Source: Sciurus carolinensis (taxonomy: Eukaryota > Chordata > Mammalia > Rodentia > Sciuridae). Taken from it: a stretch of 64,000 nucleotides of DNA. The notes beneath the pieces are model-generated. The model worked only from the letters and a program-made list of their open reading frames with translations. It was not told the DNA's origin and did not search any database. Each line of letters starts with the position of its first letter. The stretch's first letter is position 1. This document shows, in pieces, positions 28,601 to 42,000 of this stretch. The stretch is from contig NC_062229.1 in assembly GCF_902686445.1 (NCBI RefSeq), positions 4,187,503-4,251,502 on the forward strand, read 5' to 3'. The position numbers and the translations under genes were made by a program.

Positions 28601-29600
28601 TTTCTAAGTGCGTGTTCAAATAGGCATATTCAATACTTTTGCCATTTCACTTTATTGCTAGATACAATGTTTATTTTCTCTGGAAACAGGAATAACATTT
28701 AAAGCAGGGTCCTCAATGGGGAGGTGGTTTTGTTCCCCAGGGGGACACTTGACGGTGGTCTTCTAGTGCTTTCTATTTTGGCGGTAAAAGTTGGCCATAT
28801 TTATACGAATGTTGGCCCTTTATGGTTTTGCCCGCAGATAAATTTCACCTTTAGTTTGATAATCCTAGGGATTTTGTGAAAAGAAGGGCTTGGATGGTTG
28901 AAAGGCTCTAACATGAGTTGTATTTATAGGAATTTATCCCACATGGGATCTGCAATATGGATTTTCCAGGTGTCCAAGGATCTGTGCATGTGTATGGAGG
29001 ACAGTGGGGTGGTGGGCCACGGGGATGGAGAGGATGGCCGTGTTAGCTGCCTTTCCCTTGTGGTCATAAGTACCTAGATAAATGAGTGCACAGAGGAAAG
29101 GTTTAAGAGACCTGTGGTTCTGGAGTCTTGGTCTGTGGTTCCGCTGGCCCTGTGTCTTTTGGGGCTGTGATGAGGTTCCCGTCATGGCAGGAACAGGTGG
29201 TGGAGCATCCTGCTCACTTCACGGTGGCCAGGAAGTGGAGGGAGAGGAAGGGGACAGGGTCCCGATGCCCCTCCATGGCACGCCCCAGGACCTAAAGTCC
29301 CCCACAGGCCCCTGGAGGCTCCACCAGCTCCGGGAGCTCCCAGGCTGGCAGCCATGGGCCTTGGGAGACACTCATCTATACCACAGAAGCTACCAAGCAC
29401 CCGCATCACTCGCCAGGAGCTGATGGAGACCAGCAGGTAGAAGGGTGCCTCTCCTTCCACAGCAGGCGACGGTCAGTGTGGCTGCCAGGTTTACACAAAC
29501 GTTTCTCCTCTTTTCTTTGGATTCTTTTAGATCCAGAGCTAGTGAACTTGTGTCCACTGTCTGTTTTTCTACATCCCTTGCAATCAGAGTGGTTTGGATG
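25626..29600. other. Intergenic sequence with a MIR and a 42-bp tandem duplication
   Basis: No exon of either gene family is seen. A MIR-like segment is present at about 26640-26760 (CTTTAGTTTCCTCATCCACA). The perfect tandem duplication at 28512-28595 is listed separately. Other open frames have no supporting feature. Confidence 0.45.
28512..28595. repeat. Perfect 42-bp tandem duplication
   Basis: The unit beginning GGTTCCAAGAAACTTACATT and ending AGAGTGGCAGAT occurs twice head to tail (28512-28553 and 28554-28595) with no mismatch. The sequence is non-repetitive otherwise, which indicates a recent local duplication. Confidence 0.95.
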
Positions 29601-29607
29601 TTTGATT

Positions 29608-29712
29608 TTAGTTTTTGAGGTGGGATCTTGCTGTTTCCCTGGCTGGTCTCCAATCTGCCTTGGCCTCCTGGGTAGCTGGGGTGATGGGTACCCATCATCA
29701 TGCCCACCTGAT
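29608..29712 (-). repeat. Possible B1/Alu-like SINE fragment, antisense
   Basis: TTTTTGAGGTGGGATCTTGC, CTTGGCCTCCTGGGTAGCTG and a following CATCATGCCCACC have the order of an antisense B1-type element. It is diverged. Confidence 0.4.
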
Positions 29713-31993
29713 GGCTTTTATTCACTGTCATTTTCATGCACGTGTTTGGAGGTGTGGTCTGATGCCTTTGTGCACCTATGGTGAGTGATGGTTAATTCAG
29801 AGGAGCAACATTCCCTTAGGTGTGACGAAGTTGGTTAAGATGTAATGACTGTCCGTTCTTGAGTGTGCTGTTTCCACCCACGTCCGTGCTGTGCTGACCG
29901 GGTCAGGGTCATTAACATTCTGTCTCATCATTGCTCTGTGTTTGGAGCCTGCAGGCTCCACTCTTCCAGTCATTCAAAAAATACATGACAGCTTATTGTG
30001 AACTGTGGTTTCCTCACAGTGCCGCAGGACACGGACCTCGTGGCAGAAAACAACTTCACAAGAAAAATATTTAACAACGTGTGCAGGTCCTCAAATTTCA
30101 GTGCCCACGGGAAGCACACAGGGCCACCTGTCACCTCTGGCTGCTTCCTCCTGTAGCTGTGGGGCTGAGCAGTGGCAACTGAGAACACACTTCACAAGCT
30201 GAAAATATTCACCATCTGCTCCTTCACAGAAAAAGCTACTAGGCTGTGCTTCAAGCTGCAAGTTACTGGTCTTCTACAAATGCGGATTTACATGCAGCCA
30301 CAGGAGCCGTCCTTTGCAGAGGGCCAAGTTCATTAGGAACCAGATAAGGACCAACCTTAAAGTCCTGTGCGTTTGAAACACTGAAAGTGAGACGGAAGGT
30401 AGCATGGCGGGTGCAGGTGAGAGAGTGGGGAGAGGAGAAAGCTCTGGAGATAGTGGCGTGAAGGCCACACCACCTGCCAATGTGCTGACACCAACGAGCC
30501 AGGCCCTTAAAAAGGGCTAAGATGGCTGATTTTCACTACATGTATCTCACCCTAATTTGAAAAAGTGATGATACAATTCCACTCGTTGTGAAAATTCACG
30601 CTGGAGGAGCACGTTCAGGAGCAAACACACGTTCATTTGTCACTGGGGTTTCCACGTCCCCACGGGTAGTGACTGCTTTCTTAAACAGCTGTGTCCTCTT
30701 TACGGACCCTGGCCAAGAGTTCACGGGTGATTGCAGCTCCCCGCGTCTATTCCAGCTTGAAAACAGTTCACCTGTCATTGCAAAGAAAGGCCTGTGAATC
30801 CTGCAAGAGGGACAAACGGACACCCAGGAGGGAAGAGGGTGGTGCTTCGCTGTCTGGCTGACGTTTCCAGCCCTTGCCCATCTTCTCCAGGTGGGCTGCT
30901 CCTGGTGGCTGGGTCTCTTCCCTGTTGCCCGTGAAATGGGACCCTTCGGGTTGGTCACTGCCCGTGCTTTTCCCGTCACCAAGCCATCCACCCCCTTCTC
31001 TCGTTTCTGTCTTTCCCTGACTGTCCACACGGTTCCAGTCTGCACTCCACTTTTGCAACCTCTTAGCGTGGGACTCTGCAGTGTGGGTCGGATGGTGGTC
31101 TCCCCATTGGTTCTCTCAACCATGAGCAAAGCACTGGACAAAAAATGAGATTGACATTGGTGGCACAGGTCTCTTTTCTCCATACTTGAGCATTTTCGTG
31201 ATTACTGTGTGGCAGGCTTTGAGAGAACCTAGGTGCTTCTGGAGAGGCCACGGAATCTGAAGGAAGGTACGATATTCAAAGGTTCCAGGGACTAGGACGC
31301 ACATGACTTTGGGGGTCATTCTGCTGACCACAAGGCATAGTGAATTTCCCTCGTGTAAAGCAAGGTATTTCTCGAATGACTCGCCATCCAACATGGAGAA
31401 GACCTCCAGTAAGCAATGGATAAGGTTCATGTGGCACTTTTGTTTACATATTCCAACAGTTATTTGGAGAGGGCCACTAAGTTATTGGGTTACTTTGGGA
31501 GATTGACTAGTAATTAATATGCAAACACTGGTTTGTCTTGAAATTTTTAACCCCATTCAGAAAAACTTTGTAGTAATTCATTCTCCTCCAAACCCCTAAA
31601 TTAGAAGACTTACATGCTCATGGGGGTGTGGGGGCGTCCAGAATTCCATCCAGTGCTTGACAAAGATCCTCTGGAGGATGATTTCAAAGGCTCATCCTAA
31701 AAGGAATTGCCGGATGTTTTGCTCCGGAGCATGGTGTTTTTTCTGCTGTGTTTTTCTGATAATATATTACTCATTGCAGTCTGAACGGATTGCTTAAGGG
31801 GACGAGGGGAATACAACAAAAATTCCAGAAAATATTACCTACAATCTGAAAAACAATGGGTCTTTACCACTAACAAAGTCAAAAATAATTTTGCAACCGT
31901 GCAATGAGTCCTTGAAAGCCTCTGGAGAAAATAGTTATAAATCTGCCTTTGTCTCCAACAGGCTGGTTAAATTTTAATGATGGTTTTGTTTAT
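29713..31993. other. Intergenic sequence, nothing recognised
   Basis: Ordinary non-coding sequence. Overlapping open frames on both strands near 30600-31200 lack conserved motifs and splice structure. Confidence 0.4.
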
Positions 31994-31999
31994 GTGTGG

Positions 32000-32515
32000 T
32001 GATGAGGTAAGAGACTAAGGTTGCACAACATTCTTTCCTTCCTACAAAGAATATGTCACTCCTATAATAAACGTTGGTACACAATAACCATTGGGACCAC
32101 TGCCCTCCTGTAACTCTTAACTCAGCAATTTAGATATTAACCAGAAGGACCTAGTAGAGATGGTCACATGAGATTACTTGTCTATCGCTTTAACTGCGAG
32201 AATAATAAGAATAGTCTTAGGTCATATAGAGTTTAGATATTAAGGAAAGAAACATTGTATTAGCTCATTGACGTAGTTAGATATTCTTAAAACAATTGTG
32301 ATTAGGTAAGGATGATCTGTAGGGTTGTTGTTTTCTGCCTATGCTTTGGAAACTTCTTTAATATTAACCACAAGACTGCCATTATAGCCTGAAGAAAAAT
32401 GTATATAAACCCAGCCTTCCCCAGAATAAAGTGGGATTGATTGCACCAGAACTAGAGTCTGTGTCTTTCATTCTCCATCCATCGCCGACGCTGTCTCCCC
32501 GCGCCCCGTTTACCA
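32000..32515 (+). mobile_element. Solo LTR of a class II (ERVK-like) endogenous retrovirus
   Basis: The element runs from TGATGAGG to TTTACCA (TG...CA ends). It is flanked by a perfect 6-bp direct repeat GTGTGG (31994-31999 and 32516-32521), the target size of class II elements. A TATA box (TATATAA at 32402) and an AATAAA signal (32425) sit in LTR order. No internal retroviral sequence follows, so it is a solo LTR left by recombination. Confidence 0.88.
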
Positions 32516-33096
32516 GTGTGGAACCCATGGACTCCTGCTAGGGCTAGACCCTGGCATGGGGGCACATATTTTTTAATGTCAAGAATTTTGGTTCATGACA
32601 TCTTTAACAACCCAAATACGTGTATCTTTGCATTTCTTATGTCAAAGCCCTCACTTGCATTTAGCCAGACTCATTTTCCTGAAGCTATTATTTTCATCAA
32701 AAATCTGAGAAAAGAGTACATTGAAAAAATTTCAAGTATGTACTCCTCTCTTGACAATATAAAGAGTTGAAAACACAGGTATCATCTTGCAAAAGACACG
32801 TTAGCGTGTTTATGTCAGCAACTTGACCAAACTGGGTACAGATTATTACTCAGAGGTGTTCTGCCACTGGTGCCCCTGTCACTGCTGTCCTCATAATTTT
32901 ACAAGACGTCTATGGGCTTCTCAATTTTTGTAGCCTCCTGCTGTAATCGAGTGCTTTTCACCTTCCCTTGTTCCTGACATACTTGCTCCCACATACCAAG
33001 GACTTGACTGAGTTCTGTTATTATTGCCTCTCTAGTTTCTTGGGGACTGAGCATATCCAGCTAGTTGAACTCATTCTTAAGATACATATGCTAATG

Positions 33097-33440
33097 TTTT
33101 AGTCAGTTTTCTGTTACTATAGTGAAATACCTGAAGCTGGGTACTTATAATAAGAAAAGAGGTTTACTTATCTAACAGTTTTGAAGTGTGAAAGTCCTAC
33201 TGCATTGCACTGGCTCTGGCCAGGTCCCCTTGGCTGCATCACCTCATGGTGGACGCCATCTCAGTGGTGGGAATGCATGGGAGAGGCAGAGACCACATGG
33301 TGGAACAGGAGGTCAAGGTGAAGGGAGGGCCAGTGATGAACTCCCACTAAGCCCCACCTCTTGAGGTCCCACCATCCCATCACTGCCACACTGAGAACCA
33401 ACCCCCCAAGACATGAACCATAGGGAGAAGAACCAAAACA
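33097..33440 (-). repeat. MaLR-type LTR fragment, antisense
   Basis: TTTAGTCAGTTTTCTGTTAC followed by CCTGAAGCTGGGTAC and AAAGAGGTTTACTTATC is the complement of the 3' end of an MLT/MST-type LTR. The conserved end is clear; the distal part is diverged. Confidence 0.55.
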
Positions 33441-33649
33441 AAACCAGAGCAGGAGATGTCTACTGCATTTATAGTACTTACCATACTACTGAAATTAATC
33501 TTTAGTATTGACTGTTTTAGTAAACTTTAAACTAAAAGTCATCAGTTTCATTCAAGAGAGATTTTATTTTATCCAAACTTCTCTTCCCAAGTCCATTAAA
33601 ATCAAAATACAGTAAGTGAGACCATTTTAAGAACATTTCTACTTCCTCT

Positions 33650-33860
33650 GTTGTCAATTTCTCAATGACTTCTTTTGCTTTCAGAATAAAGTTCACAAGC
33701 CTCAAGTGATCTGTACAGTCTGTGCCCTGCTTACCTCTTTTCATACCCTCTCTCTCCTCTGAAGGTTCCAGCCACTCTGCCTTCCTCAGTGAATACTTCA
33801 AAGCTGAGGATGTTCTGTAGATGATACTCTTATTTCTACCTCTTCACCCTGGCTCCTCCT
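33650..33860 (+). repeat. Possible L2 fragment
   Basis: TCACAAGCCTCAAGTGATCT, TGCCCTGCTTACCTC and TTCCAGCCACTCTGCCTTCC follow the word order of the L2 3' region. The overlapping 89-codon minus-strand frame is therefore probably not a gene. Confidence 0.4.
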
Positions 33861-35104
33861 GCTCCTAGGTCAAGTTTTCTAACCTCATCCATTAGGTGGC
33901 TGGTGTAATTCTTGGATCATCAGGTGATTCCTTTCCCCCTTAGCTTCAAGAACCACCTTGGAGAGAACAGAAGGAGATTTCTACTACTGCACCCTACCTT
34001 TCCTTCAGTGCCCACCTGCAATCAAATTGTGTGTCCAGAGATTTCTCAAAGATGAACCCTGGGTTACTATGTTCATACATGTATTTAGAGTAGAAAAGAA
34101 GTTTCCCTCCATCCCCTATACACAGGCTGGGGTCCAAGCAATCAACAAAGAATGTCAGGTGAACAGGAGAAAAGGTGCACTTTTGTAATGGCCTTAATGC
34201 TTTTATGCACATGGGGATGTCACAGAAAGCAAGTGGAATCGTGAAGAAATCGTTAGACTTAGGGTAAAAGGTAAGAAAGGGTAAGAAATCATGGAGAAAT
34301 GCCTGGCACATGGACCTGAGGTCTAGTTCCCAGAAGTGGTTGGTTGGCCATGGAGGCCCACATACTAACCGAGCAAAGGGATAAGGAAGACGGGCTTCTA
34401 GGGGAAGAGTAGACTGAAGTCCAGGGGCAGCCTGGTGACAGCTGGCCTTTTTTCAGCGAAGTTGGAACAGTTATCACCTGTGGCTCCCAGGGCCTTGGCT
34501 GCTGTGATTGGCTGCCACTCAGCCAATTGCTACAAAGCAATACCCGCTAGGTTAGGCTGAATACTAAGCCAGGTTGCAGTTCATCGTGTAAGGACTATGT
34601 ACAGTGGCCTCCTCGGGCCAAAGTTAAGACTTAACAAAAGTGTGGTTTCTGTGTGAACAATACCTGAGTTAAATGAATGTAACATATTGAGAGGTCCAGA
34701 AACAAGGTGATAGTCATACAGGAATTTGGTGTATTTAAAAGGAACATTTCAATTTTCCCAAAGTGAAAGAAGACTATAAATACTCCTGAATCATTGGATA
34801 AACGTGGCTAGATGAAGGAAAGGGTTCTTTATGGATATCCATGAAGCAATGTATAAAAAATCCAAGTGGAAGACAATGTGAAGGTGAATAGTACACACAC
34901 GATTAAGCAGGGAGAGAATTAATTGTAGATGTAATTAGAGGAAATAAAGAAATGCTGTTAGATTCAAAATAGAAAAGTTGATGGCTGTAGTTCATTAGTG
35001 ACTGCAGCATTAGAAGGAAGAGTCTCTTGTCTTTGAAGGAAACCCCACATTGTAACTTAGAATCTGACTCTTAGATTGGTGTGGCATTTTCTTCAGGCCC
35101 CTTG
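33861..35104. other. 3' flank of the V2R gene, nothing recognised
   Basis: This is downstream of the V2R stop on the minus strand. I see no clear polyadenylation signal on the complement and no exon or named repeat. Confidence 0.4.
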
Positions 35105-36054
35105 TTAACTGTAGGAAACACGAGTTAAAACTCGAGAAGGCTTATTACTCTCACAATGAGTTTTATCTCTGAACCCACGTAGGGAGCAACTATGTGGCTT
35201 TAATAAAATAACATAGCACTTGGGGGCAAAGATGCAGCCCAGGAGCCCAGCGCTGGAGGCCAGGATGGAGAAGACCTCCACGGCCACCATGACCCTGCCC
35301 TTGGTGCTGTGGTGCACAGGGAGGAAGGTGAGCCAGACACTGCAGAACACCAGCATGCTGAAGGTCAGGAACTTGGCTTCATTGAAGGTGTCAGGTAGTT
35401 TCCTGGCCAGGAAGGCCACCGTGAAGGTCCCCATGGCCAGGGAGCCCAGGTACCCCAGGCCACAGTAGAAGGCAGTGACTGAGCCCTTGTTGCAGGTGAT
35501 GATGATGTGGCCATGTTCAGAGTGTGTGTCTGAGTCCACAAAGGGAGGAGAGGTGCCCAGCCAGACTCCACAGAGAGTCAGCTGGATCAGGGAGCAGCTG
35601 GGAATGATGTAGTTAGGTGCCCCTGACACCAGCAACCGCCTCATCCTTCTCCCTGGGGCAGTGACCTTGAAGGCCAGGATCACAGTGAGAGTTTTGGCCA
35701 AGACGGTGGAAACTGCAACAGTGAACACCAGCTCAAATGCTATTGGTTGGAGGGTGCAGGTGGCTGTGTTGGGACGGCCAATGAAGAGCAGGGAGCAGAG
35801 GAAACAGAAGGTGAGGGAGATGAGCAGGATGTAGCTGAGAGTCCGGTTGTTTGCCTTGACTATGGGAGTGTGTTGGTGCCTCAGGAAGACCCCAAGTACA
35901 GCAGCTGTGAGTGCAGAGAGGCAGAGAGCCGTGCAGGCCAGTGCCATGCCCAGGGGATCTTGATAAGCCAGGAAGGTCACAGTTCTTTGGAGACAGTGAT
36001 TTCTCTCTGTGTTGGCATACTGGTGATCTGGACACTTCACACACTGGTCCATGT
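35105..36054 (-). CDS. V2R exon 6: end of Cys-rich linker, seven transmembrane helices, C-terminus
   Basis: The acceptor CATTCCTCCCCAG is followed by DMDQCVKCPDHQYANTERNH (last NCD3G cysteines). The seven-helix class C domain then begins near FLAYQDPLGMALACTALCL. Conserved elements include GVFLRHQHTPIVKANNR (loop 1), FNEAKFLTFSMLVFCSVW (helix 6 region) and PKCYVILLKP at the end of helix 7. The tail after PKCY runs about 35 residues to a TAA-type stop at 35105. It is uninterrupted. Confidence 0.97.
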
Positions 36055-39000
36055 CTGGGGAGGAATGCAAAATATCCTTAGTCTAGGCTCAGTGTTCCTC
36101 TTGTACCTCAGCCCTCTCTCAGGCAACTCATTGGACTGTTAACCAAGCTGTCCTCTGTGGTTGCTTAGTCACCAAGTAAAGAATGCTCTAGAGGGAATAA
36201 CTGAATTTATACTGTTCACCTTCTTTATGGTGCTAGAAACCAAGCCATTATTTCTTATCCTAGTTTAATGGTATGTTTTTATGCAGTTAGTAATATTCTT
36301 ATTTCTCTTTTTGCAGAAACTAGTGTACTGATTGCATTGCATTTACCTAATTTGATCATGATCTTTATGGAAAACATCTTGATTTGGAATAACACAAGTG
36401 AATTTATTTCAAGAAGGAAAAGTGGCCTGAAAAATTCCTTTCTTGTAGTGGTATTCTCAGAAATGGGTCCTAAATTTAGTTATTCTCATGAAATGAATCG
36501 AGTTTTCCAGTGTGTGCTGTTTTCTGAAGAACTGAGTAAATGAGCATCATTACATTCTGAAGGTCTGAACTACTTCACCTGTGGAGCGGTTGGTCATCAC
36601 ATAAATTGTGGGGAAGGATTCCACTGGGATTCACCTTTGCTAGTGCAGACAGAGCCTGTGGAGTTTGACATTCTCCCCCAAATACAGAAGGAACAGCGGG
36701 TCACCTTCCCTAGGTCTCACTTGTCCCTGCACAGCAGCCCAGTGGCTCTCCTTGAATGGCTGCCATTGCCTGTGAACTTGCTCATCAAGAACCAGGGTGA
36801 GCAGGGAAGGAAACCTACTCACTGAGGACCTTTTCAGAACTGGGTCGTGCAGCACAGACGTACTACTTCTTAAACCAAACGCAAGTGTTCTGAGCACCTG
36901 CTCTGCCTCCAGAACAGTGATGGGTGCAGGGCACGGAGGGTGCCCAGGACCCACGGCTGGCATGCCGTGTAACCGCAGTGTCAGAGAAGAGGTGTTGGCA
37001 ATGAGGAGCACAGTGGGTTAGATTCCACGGGGGGCGTGGGGCGCCTGCAAGGGATCTAGAACACGGAGAGAAAAAGGAGGTGCAGGCCTGCAGAGTGCGC
37101 TGTTTCAGGGGAAATGTCATCAGAGCAGCAGTGAGATTGTTGACTGGAGCAAGCCAGTGCTTGGTCTTTGTAATTCTTTCCCAGATCCTTCCCATTTCCT
37201 GCGTGGTTTGGGCCATGTTCAGGAGAGTCAGGGGCTTTCTCCCTAAGACATGCACTCACCTGTCTGGTTGGAAATCTCATCCTCTGGGCAGGGGGTGCAG
37301 TCGAAGCAACAGGCAGGCTTTCCCTCCTGGGGGGACTTCCTGAGTCCAGGATCACAGCTCTCACTGCAGACTGAGTGGGGAGTCTAGGAAAATCAGATGG
37401 TGCTGGTAACTGCTCAGACCTTTCCCTGATACTTCAGCATGTGCACTGTTTTAGAGAATTGGACCATTAAATAACACAATTTCCAGATCCATAAATCAAA
37501 TTAGTTGATGCTGCTGCTATGGTTTGGATGTCCCTCAAAGGTTCATGTGTTGAATTGAAGGCTTGGTCCCTGCTGCTTGTGGTACCGGGAGGTGGTGGGA
37601 CCTTTAAGAGTTGGGGCCTAATGGGAGGAAGTTAGGTTCTTGGGGATGCCCTTGAAGGGGCTATTGTGACCCCGGCCCCAGCCTTTCTCTTTTTGTGTCC
37701 TCCTTGTCACTAGGTGAGTGATTTCCTCTGTCATCCTCTTCTGACATGATGTGCTACCTAAAAAAATAGAACCCAAAAATTGAACCTCCAAAACCAAGTC
37801 AAAATAAACCGTCATTCTGCATAAGTTAATTCTGTCAGGTACTTTGTTTTAGTGATGGAAAACTGACTAACAAAAATATCATGTCTCTCTTATAATATGA
37901 AAAACACGAAGACTTAGAAACACATTGATAAATGAACAAGTTCTTTTCTTATTGGAGTCAGTTAATAAGGGAAAATTCCTTAAATTGGTTAAATGTACAC
38001 TGGGGCCTAACCGGGAAGAATCAAGGGCAGAAAATACAGGTGGAGATTGTTAATTCTCATTTAACTCAGAGCGTTGGAATTGGGCCCAACCCACCTTCCT
38101 AATCCCTGTGGCCCACTCTATCATGTCTTCTGATAAGGACAACTGTTGGCCACATGGAGCAGATGGGGAAAACTTCCCAACTTTCACCTTATGCCCAAGA
38201 CCTTCTGGAAAGTTCCAGAAATTGAGGATGTCATACTCTGCTTCCAATTTCTTTTTCTCATCCAAAATCACTTGGTCTCCAGCAGGGATTGCAAACCGGA
38301 TGTTCCTCAGGAAGGGCTGCAGCTAAAACAGAGGCATTGTCCTGTGATGAAGTGGGTCCCGTAGTAAAGTCAGAAAACCTGAGTTAGGAGAAGCCCCTCG
38401 TCATCTTTAATTCCTGCTTCACAAAGTGTCTTTGACACAGGCATCAATGAGGTGGAACAAACGGAAACCTCTAAAGAACTAAACTACCCTGCCTTCCTCC
38501 AACCTCCCATCCACGTACAGCTGACTAATGAGTGGGCACAGGGCTCTGCACACTTCAACTGCCTGGTAAAAGTTAGCCATACCCATTTCTTTTTCTGGAG
38601 GTACCCAGAGCACCAGGTTTCAAAACGAGGTTATTAGTAACTAACATGGAATTAAATGAGATTATTTATGTAAAGTATTTATAGTGCAAAGCAGCACCAA
38701 GGCACTTAAAGAACTAGCTCTCTTCTTGATTAAGAAATCATGGCAGAAATCTGGATTTTTTTATCCTGTTGAAAACATCAGCTCAGGAGGATGTTGGGGT
38801 CATTTATAACACAAACTCAATGTGACTTAAATCATGTTTCCTCTTTGCTGCTGTCTCTTGTTCTTCAAGACCTCTTTTACACAGGTCTGGATTTATCTCC
38901 TAGATGGTTCAACAAGTGCAGTTTCTCCTGCATTGTGGAGCAAGATTTGTAAACTACTCAGGATCCTTTAAAAATCACCTCAGTGGTGGTGTGTGCCAGG

Positions 39001-42000
39001 CAGTGGAAGAGACGTTACCTGCCAGGCGGAAAACACATCTTCCCCGTTTCCCCTTGTCGGCATTTCTGCATGCTGAAGAAGCATCTCCTGCAGGCTGTGG
39101 GCCACGGCATACACAGCAGTGTAAACACTGTAACTCTCTTCAGTCATGACCGTGTCAAAAAGATGCCCAGGTAACCATTCCAAGGAGGCATTCAGTGGAC
39201 AGTTCTCCAGTGTTCTGCAGTCCAACTCAGAGAATGAGCAATCAAAAGAGAAATACCACAGCCTAGCAAGGTAAAAGTCTTTTGGATATTTGGAAGGGTT
39301 AACTATGCTGATAAAATTTGTGAACCCAGAAAAGTCCCCATGATGGTGTGAGAAAATGAGAGTCCCGTGCAATGAGTCTAACATGAAATGTCTCCCATCA
39401 ATGGTAACATCCCATTGTGAGTTTGTGACCAAGACTTTCCATGTCATTAAAGTTTGCCGTATATTAAACATTAAGCTTCTAAGAAAGTCACTGTCACCAT
39501 AAATGATTATTACGTTAGCTGACGATGTCATGAACTGGTGATGATTTAACCAGGCTTTTGGGAAGTAGGACATGGCACCAACTGGGATCATTTCCACAAA
39601 GGCTGCACAGACTCCGTTCCTGCCCATCTCCCCTCTCAAGTCTGAGAGAAATTGAATGCCTTTCTCATCTTCTGAGGTCACCAGCCCCACCCAGTTCCAG
39701 CTGAAATGAACCATCAAGGACACCATGCCAAGGGCCAGAGATGTGTCCTTGGGAGCCATCTGATAGAGAGAAGGAAACTGGCCAGGGTCACTCAGGATGG
39801 GTTCAAAAGGCCCAAAGGTGAGCTGAGGGGGAGAACATGGAAGCCACATGAGGAAGAGGACTGGCACCAGGCACCCTCTCAGAACTGAGGTGCAGGAGGA
39901 GGAGCTGGGGGTGTAACAGTGGGTTTTCTCACCCCGTCTTTAAGATCATCTCCCACTCCCTGAAAGTTTTCTAGGAAATTACTGACCAGTCTTAGAGTTC
40001 CAACCTCTCCCCGCTTTTTTTCCTGGTCTGACCTCTCTCTCTTTTCTATTCCAAACAAAGGAATCATGGACAGCCCACCCTCTCTGAGGACTCAACTTGG
40101 AGACTGCACACTTTGAGAGATGCACAGATCCCTGCCTCTTCAGGCCCCTGAGGATGGCTCGTGGCCCCGCTTCCCATGCACCCTCAACTGTGGGAACTTG
40201 TAGAGCTGCAGCAGTGTCCCCATCTGGGCAGAGGTTGCCCACGATATTCCTGTGAGCACTGCCACCGACTTGCGGTCTCTCCTGCAGGTGTAATTAGGGA
40301 CTTTCTTGTCTGTTCCCGACAGCCAAAGGAAGGCGCTCTCCAGTGTGTTCCATTCGCTAAACAGGACGTTGTAGAGATCAAACCCCAGAGACACGTTGGG
40401 CAGCAGGTGCACATTCCTGTTGATCTCCTCGATGGCAAACACCAAGGCCAGCACCAGCTGGTAGTTCCTTGGCTTAAACCTGTGTGGAGGACACAGGCAT
40501 TATGAGGGGGGACTTCAAGTCCAGGGCCATGGCCTGTGGATTTTCTCCACAAAGCTAGTGTGTTAAGACCTTCCCCCAAGTGGGATGGGATCAGAACGTG
40601 GGCCTTGTGTAGGTCATTAGGATTAGGTGAGGTCGTGATGGTGGCTCCCTCATGAAGGTGACTCCTTCAGCGTCCTTATGAGAAACAGAGGGAGCTTGCT
40701 TCATCTCTCTGCCTTGTGTGGTTATGCCAAAAACACGCTGTCCATGAGTCAGGAAACAGGACATCGCCAGATACCACATCTTCCAGTGTCTTGCTCTTGG
40801 TCTTCCTAGCTTCCAGAACCAGAAGTGACATATTTGTAATTGAAGTCACCCCATGGATAGTGTATGGCTATATGGTACCTGAAGCTGACTAGGATGCTGC
40901 CTTTGTGAAAGGTGGACACCCGGTCAGCTCAGCCTTTGTGTGGCCACGGTTGCCTCTTCTAGGCAAGAGTCCACAGCAGGCAAATAACATGAGGCGCTGG
41001 GTGGCCCTTACTAACTGCACTCACACGGAGGCTGGTCAGCACACAGGTGAATGAGAGTGTGTTATGGGTCTCACCAAGGTGATGTAAGTCCTTCTCTGAT
41101 TCAGGCACTGAAATGCTTGGATGAATCCACCGTGAAGTGCTCACTGGAACATCATGTTATCATTGTCATGTTGGAGGGAGTCACAGGGAGAGGGGCAACT
41201 CCAACCTGAGTTTATGGGGCGAGAATCGAGCCAGGACACCTGTGGGTTGGGGACAGGAAGGCAGAAGGCTGGCCGTGAGCTAACCTGAGCCTCTGTGCCA
41301 TCAGACTGGGGGATCCCCTCCCAGCCAAACCAGGGCACCCAGAGCAGCACCGAGCCACAGGGAGACACAGGAAGACTGGACGTGGGAGAAGGGTGAGGTC
41401 AGTAGTACCTCCAGGCTGACGGCCCAAGCACTGTGAGAAGCTTAGGGTCCTCTTCCTTTTAAAAATGATAATAATGTCGATATGAATAACTGCCACTTGT
41501 AGCAGTGCCTCGTCAGATACCCTCATTCTCCACATCTCTCCTCCACAGGGGTCCACAAATATTCACCTAAGCACAGCCCCTTGTATTTCTGTTGCCTGAG
41601 GTCTGAAATTCCAGATTGACTACAAAAGAAGTCTCAGGTGTTTCCAAATGTCTCAGGTGCAGGTGGTTGATTACTGCACTTGGGAAGACTTCATATCTCT
41701 GACGGTTTGATATATTTGACTTCATGGAAGTGCTATAGGCCAGGCTATATGGGCAATGGCTAAACAGACTCCATTTAACCCTGAGACTCTAGTCATGCAG
41801 GAAGTGCTTCTCCCATGGGAACACCCCGCCTCTGTACCCATCAACAGTCGCTTAGCATGACATGTTAGGCAACACAAAAATGGCAATTCTTGTATCATGA
41901 AAAATTGTTCTCTTTTTGATTCCTATTTTCCTAAACAATGTGCCATGTCAACAGTGATCGTCTAGATGTTAGTAACCATTCTGTAATTTGTACCTAAGTA

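Noticed and set aside
33532..33801. 89-codon minus-strand open frame
   Set aside because: Overlaps an L2-like repeat and has no start context, splice site or known motif.
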